Program-made: the position numbers and the translations under genes
In this document: positions 49,143 to 59,300 of the stretch, piece after piece
Layout: each line of letters starts with the position of its first letter
Position numbering within the stretch: the first letter of the stretch is position 1
Notes under the pieces: model-generated
Database searches by the model: none
Told to the model about the DNA's origin: nothing
What the model saw: only the letters and a program-made list of their open reading frames with translations
Source: Sphingobacteriales bacterium
Lineage (GTDB): Bacteria; Bacteroidota; Bacteroidia; UKL13-3
NCBI GenBank assembly: GCA_021299635.1
Contig: JAJTFA010000008.1
Coordinates: 49,273 to 113,272 of the forward strand
DNA length: 64,000 nucleotides
Direction: 5' to 3'

Positions 49143-50641
49143 TGGGAATAAAATCGTTACTCGCCATTCCATTTGCTAAATTTATTTACAGAAAAGTAAA
49201 GCAAGATGCAGCACGTGCTGAGTTTACCCAAAGACAAATACTCGATGAGCTGATTAACAAAGCTGCAAATACTCTATTTGGCAGCGATCATAACTTTGCA
49301 GCCATAGATTCTTATGATGCATTTAAGAAACAAGTTCCGGTTAGAGATTATGAGGCGCTGAGGCCATACTTTGACAGACTTACACAGGGTGAAGAAAATA
49401 TTTTATGGCCGGGTAAACCGCTCTATTTTGCTAAAACCAGCGGAACCACTTCCGGTGTAAAGTATATTCCTATTACCAGAGATGCCATACCTTACCACAT
49501 CAATTCAGCGCGCAATGCCTTACTTTGTTATATCGCTCAAACAGGTAATGCTTCTTTTGTAGATGGTAAACTTATTTTTCTTTCAGGAAGCCCGGTTCTA
49601 GATAAAAAAGGAGGCGTGCTCACCGGAAGGTTAAGCGGCATTGTTAATCATCATGTGCCGGCTTATCTCCGTAAAAATCAGATGCCTTCTTACAAAACCA
49701 ACTGTATTGATGATTGGGAAGAAAAAGTGGAGAAAATAGTAGAGGAAACTTTTACTCAAAATATGACTTTGATAAGCGGTATTCCACCTTGGGTGCAAAT
49801 GTATTTTGACAAGCTGAGCATTAAGGCCGGTGGTAAAACCATCAAACATATTTTTCCAAAACTACAACTGTTTGTATATGGTGGGGTTAATTATGAGCCT
49901 TATCGCTCAAAGATTGAGCAAATAATAGGTTCTCAAATTGATACCATCGAAACATACCCCGCCAGTGAAGGTTTTATTGCCTACCAGGATTCGCAAAACG
50001 AGGAAGGCTTATTATTGCTAACAAACAATGGAATGTTTTATGAATTTATTCCTACTGAAACCTATTTTGATGATAAACCCGTAAGGTTAAGGTTGGAGGA
50101 GGTTGAGCTGAATAAAAATTATGCCTTAGTCCTCAATACCAATTCCGGTTTATTTGGATATAGCATAGGTGATACCCTTAAATTCATTAGCAAAAATCCA
50201 TATCGGATTTTAGTTACTGGTCGCATCAAACACTTTATATCAGCGTTTGGTGAGCACGTAATCGGAGAAGAGGTAGATTACGCACTTACCTATGCCGCAA
50301 GTCAGCACGGAATTAACGTTACTGAATTTACCGTTGCACCGCAGGTTAATCCACCGGAGGGAGGATTGCCCTTTCACCAATGGTTTATTGAGTTTGAAAA
50401 TCTGCCAGAAAATCTAACCGCTTTCGCTGCTGATGTAGATGCTGCCCTGCAGCAGAAAAATATTTATTACAAAGACTTAATTTCAGGAGGTATTCTTTCT
50501 CCATTGGTTATATCCACTCTGAAAAAAAACAGTTTTATTCAATACATGAAGAGTGAAGGTAAACTTGGGGGTCAGAATAAAGTTCCCCGCCTAAGCAACA
50601 GCAGAGAAATTGCAGATAAGTTAATTCCTTATATTGCATAA
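49142..50641 (+). CDS. GH3 auxin-responsive promoter family protein (acyl-adenylating)
   Basis: YFAKTSGTTSGVKYIPITRDAI, TYPASEGFIAYQ, GHFISAFGEHVIGEEV-like LVTGRIKHFISAFGEHVIGEEVDYAL. Confidence 0.9.
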   Translation: MGIKSLLAIPFAKFIYRKVKQDAARAEFTQRQILDELINKAANTLFGSDHNFAAIDSYDAFKKQVPVRDYEALRPYFDRLTQGEENILWPGKPLYFAKTSGTTSGVKYIPITRDAIPYHINSARNALLCYIAQTGNASFVDGKLIFLSGSPVLDKKGGVLTGRLSGIVNHHVPAYLRKNQMPSYKTNCIDDWEEKVEKIVEETFTQNMTLISGIPPWVQMYFDKLSIKAGGKTIKHIFPKLQLFVYGGVNYEPYRSKIEQIIGSQIDTIETYPASEGFIAYQDSQNEEGLLLLTNNGMFYEFIPTETYFDDKPVRLRLEEVELNKNYALVLNTNSGLFGYSIGDTLKFISKNPYRILVTGRIKHFISAFGEHVIGEEVDYALTYAASQHGINVTEFTVAPQVNPPEGGLPFHQWFIEFENLPENLTAFAADVDAALQQKNIYYKDLISGGILSPLVISTLKKNSFIQYMKSEGKLGGQNKVPRLSNSREIADKLIPYIA

Positions 50642-50694
50642 CCGATCCGCCAAAAAAGATTTGTTGAGTTCGTTTAAATTTAAATCAGGTTTTC

Positions 50695-51861
50695 ATGTTT
50701 CATCAGAAAGAAAATAAAAAGAAGATTGCCATTTTAGGAAGCACCGGGTCCATTGGCACACAGGCGCTTGACATTGTAAGAGCTCATGAGGCTTATTTGG
50801 AGGTAGAGGTGATTACGGGCAACAGCAATGCAAAGTTGCTTATTGAGCAGGCCTTAGAGTTTAAGCCCAATCATGTAGTGATTGCTGATGAAACAAAGTA
50901 TACACAGGTAAAATATGCATTGGCTAATGAGGATATAAAAGTTTTTGCAGGAAGCAAGGCAATCACAGAAATAATGGATGTCACTTCTGCAGATACTGTT
51001 TTAACAGCAATGGTTGGTTACAGTGGTTTGCTGCCAACCATAAGGGCAATTAAAAACAGGAAGCATATCGCTTTGGCAAACAAGGAAACGCTGGTTGTTG
51101 CTGGCGAACTGATTACCAAATTATGTGAAGAACATGGTGTAAGTCTTATTCCGGTTGATTCCGAACATTCGGCTATTTTTCAATGCCTAGTTGGTGAAGA
51201 TTTAAATACCATTGATAAAGTAATTTTAACTGCCAGTGGCGGACCCTTTAGAGGAAAAACAAGATCTGATTTGGCTGAAGTAACCAAAGCTCAGGCTTTG
51301 AAGCACCCGAATTGGGAAATGGGTGCGAAAATCACAATTGACTCTGCCACACTTATGAATAAAGGCCTTGAGGTTATAGAAGCCAAATGGTTATTCGGAT
51401 TAAAGCCACAGCAGATTGAAGCAGTTATTCATCCGCAAAGTATCATACACAGCATGGTTGAGTTTAATGATGGAAGTATTAAAGCTCAGATGGGTTTGCC
51501 TGATATGAAGCTTCCCATTCATTATGCATTTTTTTATCCTAACAGAGTTCCCTCTTCATTTAAGCGAATGAGTTTTACAGAGGTGAATAACTTAACATTT
51601 GAGATGCCCGATTGGGATACTTTTAAAAACTTAGCACTTGCCTATGAGGCAATGAATGCAGGAGGCAATATGGCTTGTATATTAAATGCAGCAAATGAAA
51701 TTGCTGTAGATGCTTTTTTGAAAGATAAAATTAAATTTCTACAGATTGCTGATTTGAATGAAGCATGTATGAGAAAGGTAAAGCATATAAACCAGCCTAC
51801 GCTGGATGATTATGTTCAAACAGACAAGGAAACAAGGGAAGTGGCAATGTCTTTAATCTAG
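50695..51861 (+). CDS. dxr: 1-deoxy-D-xylulose 5-phosphate reductoisomerase
   Basis: IAILGSTGSIGTQALDIVR, ALANKETLVVAGE, VDSEHSAIFQCL, SATLMNKGLEVIEA. Confidence 0.97.
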   Translation: MFHQKENKKKIAILGSTGSIGTQALDIVRAHEAYLEVEVITGNSNAKLLIEQALEFKPNHVVIADETKYTQVKYALANEDIKVFAGSKAITEIMDVTSADTVLTAMVGYSGLLPTIRAIKNRKHIALANKETLVVAGELITKLCEEHGVSLIPVDSEHSAIFQCLVGEDLNTIDKVILTASGGPFRGKTRSDLAEVTKAQALKHPNWEMGAKITIDSATLMNKGLEVIEAKWLFGLKPQQIEAVIHPQSIIHSMVEFNDGSIKAQMGLPDMKLPIHYAFFYPNRVPSSFKRMSFTEVNNLTFEMPDWDTFKNLALAYEAMNAGGNMACILNAANEIAVDAFLKDKIKFLQIADLNEACMRKVKHINQPTLDDYVQTDKETREVAMSLI

Positions 51862-51919
51862 AAAAAACGCTTGTTTCATATTTATCCGTATTTTTGCAAC
51901 ACTTTTTAAAACAGAATAA

Positions 51920-53245
51920 ATGCAAGGACTTATTATGGCTGCCCAGCTTATTGCGGGCATTTCTATTTTGGTTATTTTACATGAACTAGGCCACTACTGG
52001 GCTGCAAGGGCTTTCGGTATAAAGGTTGAAAAGTTTTATCTCTTCTTTGATGCGTGGGGTAAAAAACTTTTCAGTTTCAAACGTGGCGAAACGGAATGGG
52101 GTATTGGCTGGTTGCCACTTGGTGGTTATGTTAAAATAGCAGGCATGATTGATGAGAGTATGGATAAAGAGGCCATGAAACAACCTGCACAACCTTGGGA
52201 GTTTAGAAGCAAACCCGCTTGGCAGCGCATGATTGTGATGATTGGTGGCGTAGTGATGAATATTATTGCAGGTATTTTCATATTTGCCATGATGTCCTAC
52301 CACTATGGCGAAAAATATACCCTCAATAGTTCACTTATACATGGTATTGTGGCTTCTGATTTGGCTGAAAAAATCGGCTTTAAAGATGGTGATAAACTTA
52401 AAAGTGTAAACAATAAAGAGATTATTTATTTTGAAAACGCATTCAGTTCGTCCGAGATATTGGGTGAGAATACAACCTACATAGTAGCAAGAAATGGAAT
52501 TGATACAAGCATCTTGCTTCCTGCAACTTTTGCAAAGGAATACGCAGAGTCAGAAAAGCTTGATTTTCTTATCCCACGTTTTGAGTTTACCATTGCAGAA
52601 ACCGTAAGCGGTTTGCCTGCAGATAAAGCCGGTTTAAAACCGGGAGACCGCATTCTTACGGTCAGCAACATCCCTGTGCCTTATTTCGATTTGTTGCAGT
52701 CTGTACTGAAAGAATTGGCGGGTAAGCAGGCGACATTTTCTTTACTGAGGAATACGGATACAATTATTACAGAGATAGAGGTAACTCCCGAGGGTAAAAT
52801 TGGAATTTCACCTAATCCCGAAGCATTACGTTATGATACAATTCAGCCTTCATTCTTGGCCGCATTCCCTATAGGGGTTAAAAAGGCTGTTGAAACAATA
52901 TCTGCACAAGTTAAAGGATGGGGCAGGATTATAAATGGTGATATCCCCGCAAATAAGGCTGTACAGGGCCCAATCGGTATTGCGAAATTTTATGGTGGTG
53001 AATGGATTTGGAGCAGATTTTGGTTATTCACTGCACTCATCTCATTGGGTCTTGCATTTATGAATATCCTTCCTATTCCTGCATTAGATGGTGGCCATGT
53101 TGTATTGCTCATCTTAGAAATGATTATTGGAAGGCCTCTTAGTGATAAGGCTATGGAGCGAATACAAACAGTTGGAATGATTATCTTGCTTACCCTGATG
53201 GTACTGATTTTTGGAAACGACATTTGGCAACTTATTGCCAAATAG
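51920..53245 (+). CDS. rseP: RIP metalloprotease RseP
   Basis: HELGHYWAARAFGIKVEKF, PDZ domain ADKAGLKPGDRILTVS, NILPIPALDGGHVV. Confidence 0.95.
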   Translation: MQGLIMAAQLIAGISILVILHELGHYWAARAFGIKVEKFYLFFDAWGKKLFSFKRGETEWGIGWLPLGGYVKIAGMIDESMDKEAMKQPAQPWEFRSKPAWQRMIVMIGGVVMNIIAGIFIFAMMSYHYGEKYTLNSSLIHGIVASDLAEKIGFKDGDKLKSVNNKEIIYFENAFSSSEILGENTTYIVARNGIDTSILLPATFAKEYAESEKLDFLIPRFEFTIAETVSGLPADKAGLKPGDRILTVSNIPVPYFDLLQSVLKELAGKQATFSLLRNTDTIITEIEVTPEGKIGISPNPEALRYDTIQPSFLAAFPIGVKKAVETISAQVKGWGRIINGDIPANKAVQGPIGIAKFYGGEWIWSRFWLFTALISLGLAFMNILPIPALDGGHVVLLILEMIIGRPLSDKAMERIQTVGMIILLTLMVLIFGNDIWQLIAK

Positions 53246-53304
53246 TTGTGGATTACTAACGTAAATCAACACCTAAATTTGTTTGTACTTAAATATATAA
53301 ACAA

Positions 53305-54087
53305 ATGCTACGATTCTTGCCTATCTTGTCGCTGTGCATCACTGCTGCGCATGCCCAAACGAATATGCTTTCACCTTCCGTAACTGACTCTACCGCCACT
53401 GCATCAAAAATATTACTTGTGCCTTTTCAGCCCATGATGTACTTCAGTGATGCAGATCAGGATATTTCAAGATTTTCAAAAATGGGTGAGCCTCAAATAA
53501 GGAATCAGCTAAGAGATCAATTAGATTTAAATGTTTATCATCAATTACTTTCAGCTTTTGATGTGGTTGATTTATGGCGATCAAATAGCTTGGATGGGGA
53601 AAAGGATCTGAATCGTATTTATGCCTGCACTCGTTATACGATTTATAGCAGCAAGCAGAAAAAGGAACTTACACAGGAAAAAGGAAGATATGAGAGCAGT
53701 AGGGAAAAGTTATTTCTGGAAAAGTATTCAAGAAAATCAAAAGATCAGGCCTTCTGGATTTGTGATTCTGCGGTAATGCTGGGGATGTTAACAGAACGCG
53801 ATATTTTTCCATACCTCTTTAGAAAGTATAACCATCAGTATATTCTCTATATTACCCAATTCGAAATAGGCACTTCCAATAAAAATACAATAGAATGGCT
53901 AAAGCAGGATTATAATAGAGAATACACCATACATTATAATTTATTTGATAAAACAGGAGAACTACTTCGTGCAGAAACATTAACAATAAAAGCTGGTCCG
54001 GAGAATAATGTAAATCAGATAGCTGAATTGTATCTAAGAGCAATTGGAGCACGTTTAAAAGAAATTCTTATTGTTGCAGGAAAATGA
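53305..54087 (+). CDS. Hypothetical exported protein
   Basis: Signal peptide (MLRFLPILSLCITAAHAQ); ATGA overlap with downstream gene. Confidence 0.7.
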   Translation: MLRFLPILSLCITAAHAQTNMLSPSVTDSTATASKILLVPFQPMMYFSDADQDISRFSKMGEPQIRNQLRDQLDLNVYHQLLSAFDVVDLWRSNSLDGEKDLNRIYACTRYTIYSSKQKKELTQEKGRYESSREKLFLEKYSRKSKDQAFWICDSAVMLGMLTERDIFPYLFRKYNHQYILYITQFEIGTSNKNTIEWLKQDYNREYTIHYNLFDKTGELLRAETLTIKAGPENNVNQIAELYLRAIGARLKEILIVAGK

Positions 54088-55037
54088 GCAGAGTAAGTCT
54101 TGGAGATAAAGTAAGGTTTGTAAATGAAAATATGCAGGGCGTAGTAACTCGTCTTGAAGGGAATACTGCTGGAGTTACAATTGAAGATGATTTTGAAATT
54201 CCGGTTCTGATTTCAGAAATAGTGAAAATAGATGATGTATTTATCAGACCACAGGAAGTTAAAGCGGCTACGCAAAAACCACATTTCGTAAAAATACACT
54301 ATGGTATTCATATAGCATTTGATAAGCAAACGGATACAGAGTACGATTTTTACCTACATAACTCAGAGACAGACTGGATTCAGGTAGCAGTTTATTGTTG
54401 CCAAGGTAAAAAGTATCATCTTGAGTGGAAAAGTGATGCAGGTTTGGAGCAAACAATTAAGTTGTCCCGCCTCCATATTGATGATTTTCAAAGATGGAGC
54501 AATCTTTTTTTTCAGATAAGTTTTTTACCTCTTGAGCACGAAGGAACCATCAAACATGCGCTCTATAAGCCATTTAAAATATCTCAGAAGGAATTCTTTG
54601 CTGCTTTTAAAACATGTTACTTCCTAAATAAACAGGCAATATGCTTTAGGATTGACCATCCGCTGCCTAAGGCCGATATAACCAAACTGAAAAACCATGA
54701 TTTTTCGGCATCATCTGCCGTTAACCCACTAAATATTATTACCGAAGGCTCAGTTGATTATGAAATAGATTTACATGCTGAAAAACTAATTCAAGATTTA
54801 GAAGGACTTTCGGCATCAGATATTGTATCCATTCAGATGCTCACTGCAGAGAAAGCCCTTGAGCAATCTTTCGTGCTTAAAAAACAGAAGATTATTTTCA
54901 TACATGGGGTAGGTAATCATTTTCTAAAGAATAAGATTAAAAATCTCCTAGGCACAAGTAAATCTTGGGTAAAGGTTTTTAATGATGCTGATCCATTAAA
55001 ATATGGTGGAGGTGCTACCGAGGTTTGGCTAAAATAG
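54084..55037 (+). CDS. DUF2027 / Smr-domain protein
   Basis: N-terminal LGDKVRFVNENMQGVVTRLEGNTAGVTIEDDFEIPVLISEIV; C-terminal Smr-like IDLHAEKLI...IIFIHGVGNHFLKNKI. Confidence 0.85.
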   Translation: MSRVSLGDKVRFVNENMQGVVTRLEGNTAGVTIEDDFEIPVLISEIVKIDDVFIRPQEVKAATQKPHFVKIHYGIHIAFDKQTDTEYDFYLHNSETDWIQVAVYCCQGKKYHLEWKSDAGLEQTIKLSRLHIDDFQRWSNLFFQISFLPLEHEGTIKHALYKPFKISQKEFFAAFKTCYFLNKQAICFRIDHPLPKADITKLKNHDFSASSAVNPLNIITEGSVDYEIDLHAEKLIQDLEGLSASDIVSIQMLTAEKALEQSFVLKKQKIIFIHGVGNHFLKNKIKNLLGTSKSWVKVFNDADPLKYGGGATEVWLK

Positions 55038-55070
55038 AATTTGGCAGTATTTTTGGATAACGCTATTGAT

Positions 55071-55235
55071 ATGAAGACTCTTAAATTAATTCTATTGCTA
55101 GGCATTTTAAATATCATTGCCTGCAACAGTGCCAAAAAAACTCAAGAAGAAAACAGAAGACAGCAAAAAAAGATGAATCAAATGGAACAGGAAAAGGATG
55201 AGTTCAAACGGAAAAATGATAAGGAACTCAAATAG
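55071..55235 (+). CDS. Small charged lipoprotein
   Basis: MKTLKLILLLGILNIIACNSAKKTQEENRRQQKKMNQMEQEKDEFKRKNDKELK; lipobox IIAC. Confidence 0.55.
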   Translation: MKTLKLILLLGILNIIACNSAKKTQEENRRQQKKMNQMEQEKDEFKRKNDKELK

Positions 55236-55354
55236 GTTAAATTATTCCTTTCTGTGTCTTAAGTATTGATGACCTGCTTGTAAAACAAATATTCTTTAGG
55301 GGAGCATGCCATTTTTCTTCGTACTTTTGTTTCCTATAAGCTATTACATATTAT

Positions 55355-58060
55355 ATGATAAAAATTCTTTATGCTTTCTTAGGCTTCTTTACTTTCATGG
55401 TTATTGGCGCCTTGCTCGTTCCTATTTTTTTTAAGGGAAAGATTTTAGACCTGGCAAGGAAAACAGCCAATGAAAATGTAAATGCAAAAATTAATTTTAG
55501 TGATGATATCACATTAAATCTCTTTTCTAACTTCCCTGATTTTACCTTAGGTCTTAACAACCTAAGTATTATTGGAATAAATGAATTTGATAATGATACA
55601 TTATTATATCTGAAGGAGTTTTCTGCTTCACTGGATATATTGTCTGTAATCAAAGGCGAGGAGATTAAAATACGCAAAGTGTCTTTAAATCAACCTTTTA
55701 TCAATGCTATTGTCCTTAAAAATGGTAAAGCAAATTGGGATATCGCAAAATTCGTTTCCGATTCTGGTGCTCAAGAACCTGTCGATACTTCATCAGGCAA
55801 ATTTCGTATTGAACTTAAAAAACTTGAAGTAAAGAATGCAGTCATTAAATACAATGATTTAGCGGCAAATACATCAGCAGAACTGGTGAATCTGAATTAT
55901 ACATTGGAAGGAGATATCACCCGTGATCAGGTTGAAATGAATATGTTGCTTGGAATCGAAGAGACAACAATAGCTCAGTCAGGCATTACCTATCTAAATA
56001 AGGTTAATACTTTGTTTAAAGCAGCTATTGATGCCGACAATAAAAACTCTAAATATACCTTTAAGAATAATGAAATTAGATTAAATGAATTAGTGTGTTC
56101 ATTTGATGGTTTTGTGCAAATGGTAAATGATGATATAAAACTTGATTTAAAATATGCCGCATCAAAATCAGATTTTAAGAGTTTTCTTTCTCTGGTTCCA
56201 GGCATATACACCAAGGATTTTACTACTGTACAAACTTCCGGCAAGCTTGGTTTCAATGGTTTTGCTAAAGGCACCTATAATCAAAATCAACTCCCTTCCT
56301 TTGCTTTCAATTTATTGGTTGAAAATGCTATGTTCAAGTATCCATCTCTTCCGTCTGACGCGAAAAATATTCAAATAAATTTGGCTGTTACCAATCCAGA
56401 CGGTAACATGAACAATACAAAAATTGATTTATCAAAATTTCATCTTGAACTGGCAGGAGATCCCTTTGATGCAAAATTATTGGTTACAAATCCCCTTCAG
56501 GATCCTAATATCGATGCTACACTGCAAGGTCAGATTAATTTGGCAAACATGTCTAAAATAGTGCCATTGCAACAAGGAACTGTATTAGCTGGTTTAATCA
56601 ACACCAACCTGAAAGCTAAAGGTAAAGTATCCACTGTGCAGCAAGGCAATTATGAAGATTTTGATGCCTCTGGGGCATTAACAATTAGTAATTTAAGTGT
56701 CAACTCAACAGATTTACCTGGTAAACTGAGTATTTCCAAAGCGGAACTGCAGTTTAATCCAAAGGTAGTAAAATTGGCTTCGTTCAATGCTTATATTGGC
56801 AGTTCAGATATCGGTTTAACTGGAGATCTGACCAATTTCTTTTCTTATTTTCTGGGTAAAGGTACCTTGAACGGCACATTAAATGTTAATGCTGAATTAT
56901 TAGATGCGAATCAGTTCATGGGTTCTGGACCTCAGGTTGAAGTGAATAATACTTCTGATGCAAGTACTATCACTGCACCTGTTATACCCGCCAATATAAA
57001 CTTTACCCTCAACAGCAGGATTAAAAAGTTGTTGTACACCAATATGGAAATTTTAGACTTTAATGGTCAGGTCAAAGTTACCGGCCAGAAGCTGGCCTTT
57101 CATGGTATTCAACTAAAAACATTAGGGTCCGATATTTATATTGATGGGTTTTATGAAACACTTAATCCCAAAAAACCATCAGTTTCAATGAATTTTGGAA
57201 TAAGAAATCTAGATATTCAAAAAGCGTTTTCAACTTTTAATACTGTTAAACAAATCGCTCCCATTGCCGAACATACAAAAGGCTATATGTCTGCATCTTT
57301 CAAATTGTTTACAGAACTAGATCAAAAGTTGAATCCAGATTTTCAATCACTCTTTGCAGAAGGTCTGCTTACAATTCCCAATGCAGATATAGAAGGAGTT
57401 ATAGTTTTTGAAAAGATTGGTGAATTATTGAAAAATGATCAGATAAAAAAACCATCATTAACCAACTTGAATGTAAAATTTAAGGTTGAAAATGGACGGG
57501 TTTATACCCAACCGTTTGATTTAAGTATTGCTGGCCACAAACTAACATTGAGCGGAAGCACCGGATTAGATCAAACCATTAACTATGTTGGTACTACTCC
57601 TGTAGCACGCAAAGAATTAGGTAATATCAACGCAGCTTTAGAAAATATGTTGGCTGCTGTAAACAAGAAAGCAGGTTCAAACCTAAATATGTCAGGCTCA
57701 GTTAATGTGGGGATTAAAATAGGTGGAATATTCACCAACCCCACCGTTTCAACTAATCTTGAAGATATTGCAAAACAAGAAGCCGGTAATTTAAAAGACC
57801 AGCTAAGTGCAGAGGTAGATAAGAAGAAGAAAGAATTGGAAGCAAAGGTTAAAGCAGAAGCTGAAAAGCTAAAAGCAGAGGCTGATCGAGTTAGAAAGGA
57901 AGCGGAAACCAAGGCACGCGCTGAGGCAGATAGATTAAAAGCAGAAGCTGACAAAGCAAGGAGGGAGGCAGAAGAAAAAGCTAAAGCCGAGTCGGAAAAA
58001 GTAAAAAAGAAAGCAGAAGAAGAGGCAAAGAAAAAACTTAAAGGTTTAATTCCGCGTTAA
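55355..58060 (+). CDS. AsmA family protein with long charged C-terminal helix
   Basis: N-terminal TM, AsmA-like domain, C-terminal AsmA_2-like region, then about 80 residues of K/E/A-rich heptads. Confidence 0.85.
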   Translation: MIKILYAFLGFFTFMVIGALLVPIFFKGKILDLARKTANENVNAKINFSDDITLNLFSNFPDFTLGLNNLSIIGINEFDNDTLLYLKEFSASLDILSVIKGEEIKIRKVSLNQPFINAIVLKNGKANWDIAKFVSDSGAQEPVDTSSGKFRIELKKLEVKNAVIKYNDLAANTSAELVNLNYTLEGDITRDQVEMNMLLGIEETTIAQSGITYLNKVNTLFKAAIDADNKNSKYTFKNNEIRLNELVCSFDGFVQMVNDDIKLDLKYAASKSDFKSFLSLVPGIYTKDFTTVQTSGKLGFNGFAKGTYNQNQLPSFAFNLLVENAMFKYPSLPSDAKNIQINLAVTNPDGNMNNTKIDLSKFHLELAGDPFDAKLLVTNPLQDPNIDATLQGQINLANMSKIVPLQQGTVLAGLINTNLKAKGKVSTVQQGNYEDFDASGALTISNLSVNSTDLPGKLSISKAELQFNPKVVKLASFNAYIGSSDIGLTGDLTNFFSYFLGKGTLNGTLNVNAELLDANQFMGSGPQVEVNNTSDASTITAPVIPANINFTLNSRIKKLLYTNMEILDFNGQVKVTGQKLAFHGIQLKTLGSDIYIDGFYETLNPKKPSVSMNFGIRNLDIQKAFSTFNTVKQIAPIAEHTKGYMSASFKLFTELDQKLNPDFQSLFAEGLLTIPNADIEGVIVFEKIGELLKNDQIKKPSLTNLNVKFKVENGRVYTQPFDLSIAGHKLTLSGSTGLDQTINYVGTTPVARKELGNINAALENMLAAVNKKAGSNLNMSGSVNVGIKIGGIFTNPTVSTNLEDIAKQEAGNLKDQLSAEVDKKKKELEAKVKAEAEKLKAEADRVRKEAETKARAEADRLKAEADKARREAEEKAKAESEKVKKKAEEEAKKKLKGLIPR

Positions 58061-58086
58061 TCATGTATCTTAAAAATATACAATTT

Positions 58087-58575
58087 ATGAAAAAACTATT
58101 CATCATCTCATCAATCGCCTTGGCTTTAGTTAGTTGTGGCGGTGGCAATCAACAGCCAAAAACTGAAAGCACTGTTTCAGAACAACAGTCAACTCCTCAA
58201 ACCTATGAATTCACCATCAACGCTATAGGCAATACAATGGCTGAGATGAGTTATGATACCAAAGAGCTAAAAGTAAAGGCAGGGTCTAACGTTAAGGTAA
58301 ATCTTACCAACAAGGGAAGTGATCCCGCCATGCTTCATAATATTGTTTTTGTGAAGCAAGGAACCGAGAAAGAGGTTGCCATGGAAGGCCTGAATTTAAA
58401 AGACCAAAACTATTTCAACTCATCCAATCCAAATGTAATTGCTGGTTCCGCTGTTAGCCAGCCGGCTGCCACCGTAACTGTAGAGTTTACAGCACCGGAG
58501 CCTGGAACCTACACCTATATTTGCACCTATCCTGGTCATTGGATGGCCATGCAAGGCACATTAATAGTAGAATAA
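58087..58575 (+). CDS. Azurin/auracyanin-like cupredoxin lipoprotein
   Basis: Lipobox LALVSCGGG; cupredoxin LHNIVFV ... YTYICTYPGHWMAMQGTLIV with His/Cys/His/Met copper ligands. Confidence 0.9.
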   Translation: MKKLFIISSIALALVSCGGGNQQPKTESTVSEQQSTPQTYEFTINAIGNTMAEMSYDTKELKVKAGSNVKVNLTNKGSDPAMLHNIVFVKQGTEKEVAMEGLNLKDQNYFNSSNPNVIAGSAVSQPAATVTVEFTAPEPGTYTYICTYPGHWMAMQGTLIVE

Positions 58576-58592
58576 ATTTAAATAATATTTAT

Positions 58593-58620
58593 AAAAGCCT
58601 CTATATGAGGCTTTTTTTGT
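58593..58620 (+). terminator. Rho-independent terminator after azurin gene
   Basis: AAAAGCCTC-TATAT-GAGGCTTTTTTTG. Confidence 0.88.
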
Positions 58621-58694
58621 TTTATGTAAAGTTCATTTGTGATTCATTACTTTTGGAACACCATTTGTATTAAACAATCTAAATCTTTAAAGTT

Positions 58695-59282
58695 ATGATA
58701 CGTAAATTATTAATTGCGTCAGCAATTGCATCAATTTTCTTCTTTGCCTCATGCGCTAACAGAAAGGTAACCAGAATCGACCCAAATCAGCAAACCGATA
58801 TCAGTGGTCGTTGGAACGATACTGATTCTAAATTGGTAGCAAATGAAATGATCACTGATGTGCTAACCCGCCCTTGGCGATCTGAATTCGAGCAGAAGTA
58901 CAGTAAAAAACCAACTGTAATTGTAGGTAGTGTAAAAAACAAATCCTCAGAGCATATTGAGTCATTGACCTTCATTAAAGATCTTGAGAAGGCATTTATT
59001 AACTCAGGGACCGTCTCTGTAGTGCAATCTGCCGATGAAAGAAATCAAGTAAGAGAAGAACGAAATGATCAGCAAACATTTGCTTCAGAAGAAACCCGTA
59101 AAAAATGGGGTAAAGAAAAAGGAGCAGATTTTATGCTAAATGGTGTAATTACCTCAATAATCGACCAATATAAAAACCAGAAAACTGTGGCTTATCAAAT
59201 TAATTTAGAACTTACCAATCTTGAAACCAATGAAAAAGTATGGATTGGTGAGAAAAAGATTAAGAAGTATATTAAAAACTAA
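58695..59282 (+). CDS. Penicillin-binding protein activator LpoB-like lipoprotein
   Basis: Lipobox FFFASCANRKVTRID; DISGRWNDTDSKLVANEMITDVLTRPW...KKPTVIVGSVKNKSSEHI...GADFMLNGVITSI. Confidence 0.82.
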   Translation: MIRKLLIASAIASIFFFASCANRKVTRIDPNQQTDISGRWNDTDSKLVANEMITDVLTRPWRSEFEQKYSKKPTVIVGSVKNKSSEHIESLTFIKDLEKAFINSGTVSVVQSADERNQVREERNDQQTFASEETRKKWGKEKGADFMLNGVITSIIDQYKNQKTVAYQINLELTNLETNEKVWIGEKKIKKYIKN

Positions 59283-59300
59283 GCTATCAATATTCCTTTC

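Noticed and set aside
57583-57954. 123-aa minus-strand ORF (MSASAFNLSASARALVSASFLTRSASAF...)
   Set aside because: Antisense shadow of the K/E/A heptad repeat in the AsmA C-terminus; low-complexity Ser/Ala/Phe composition
58617-58655. Possible TTG/TACTTTTG promoter upstream of the LpoB-like gene
   Set aside because: The -7 element matches, but available TTG triplets are spaced 8 or 28 nt away, outside the 17-23 range
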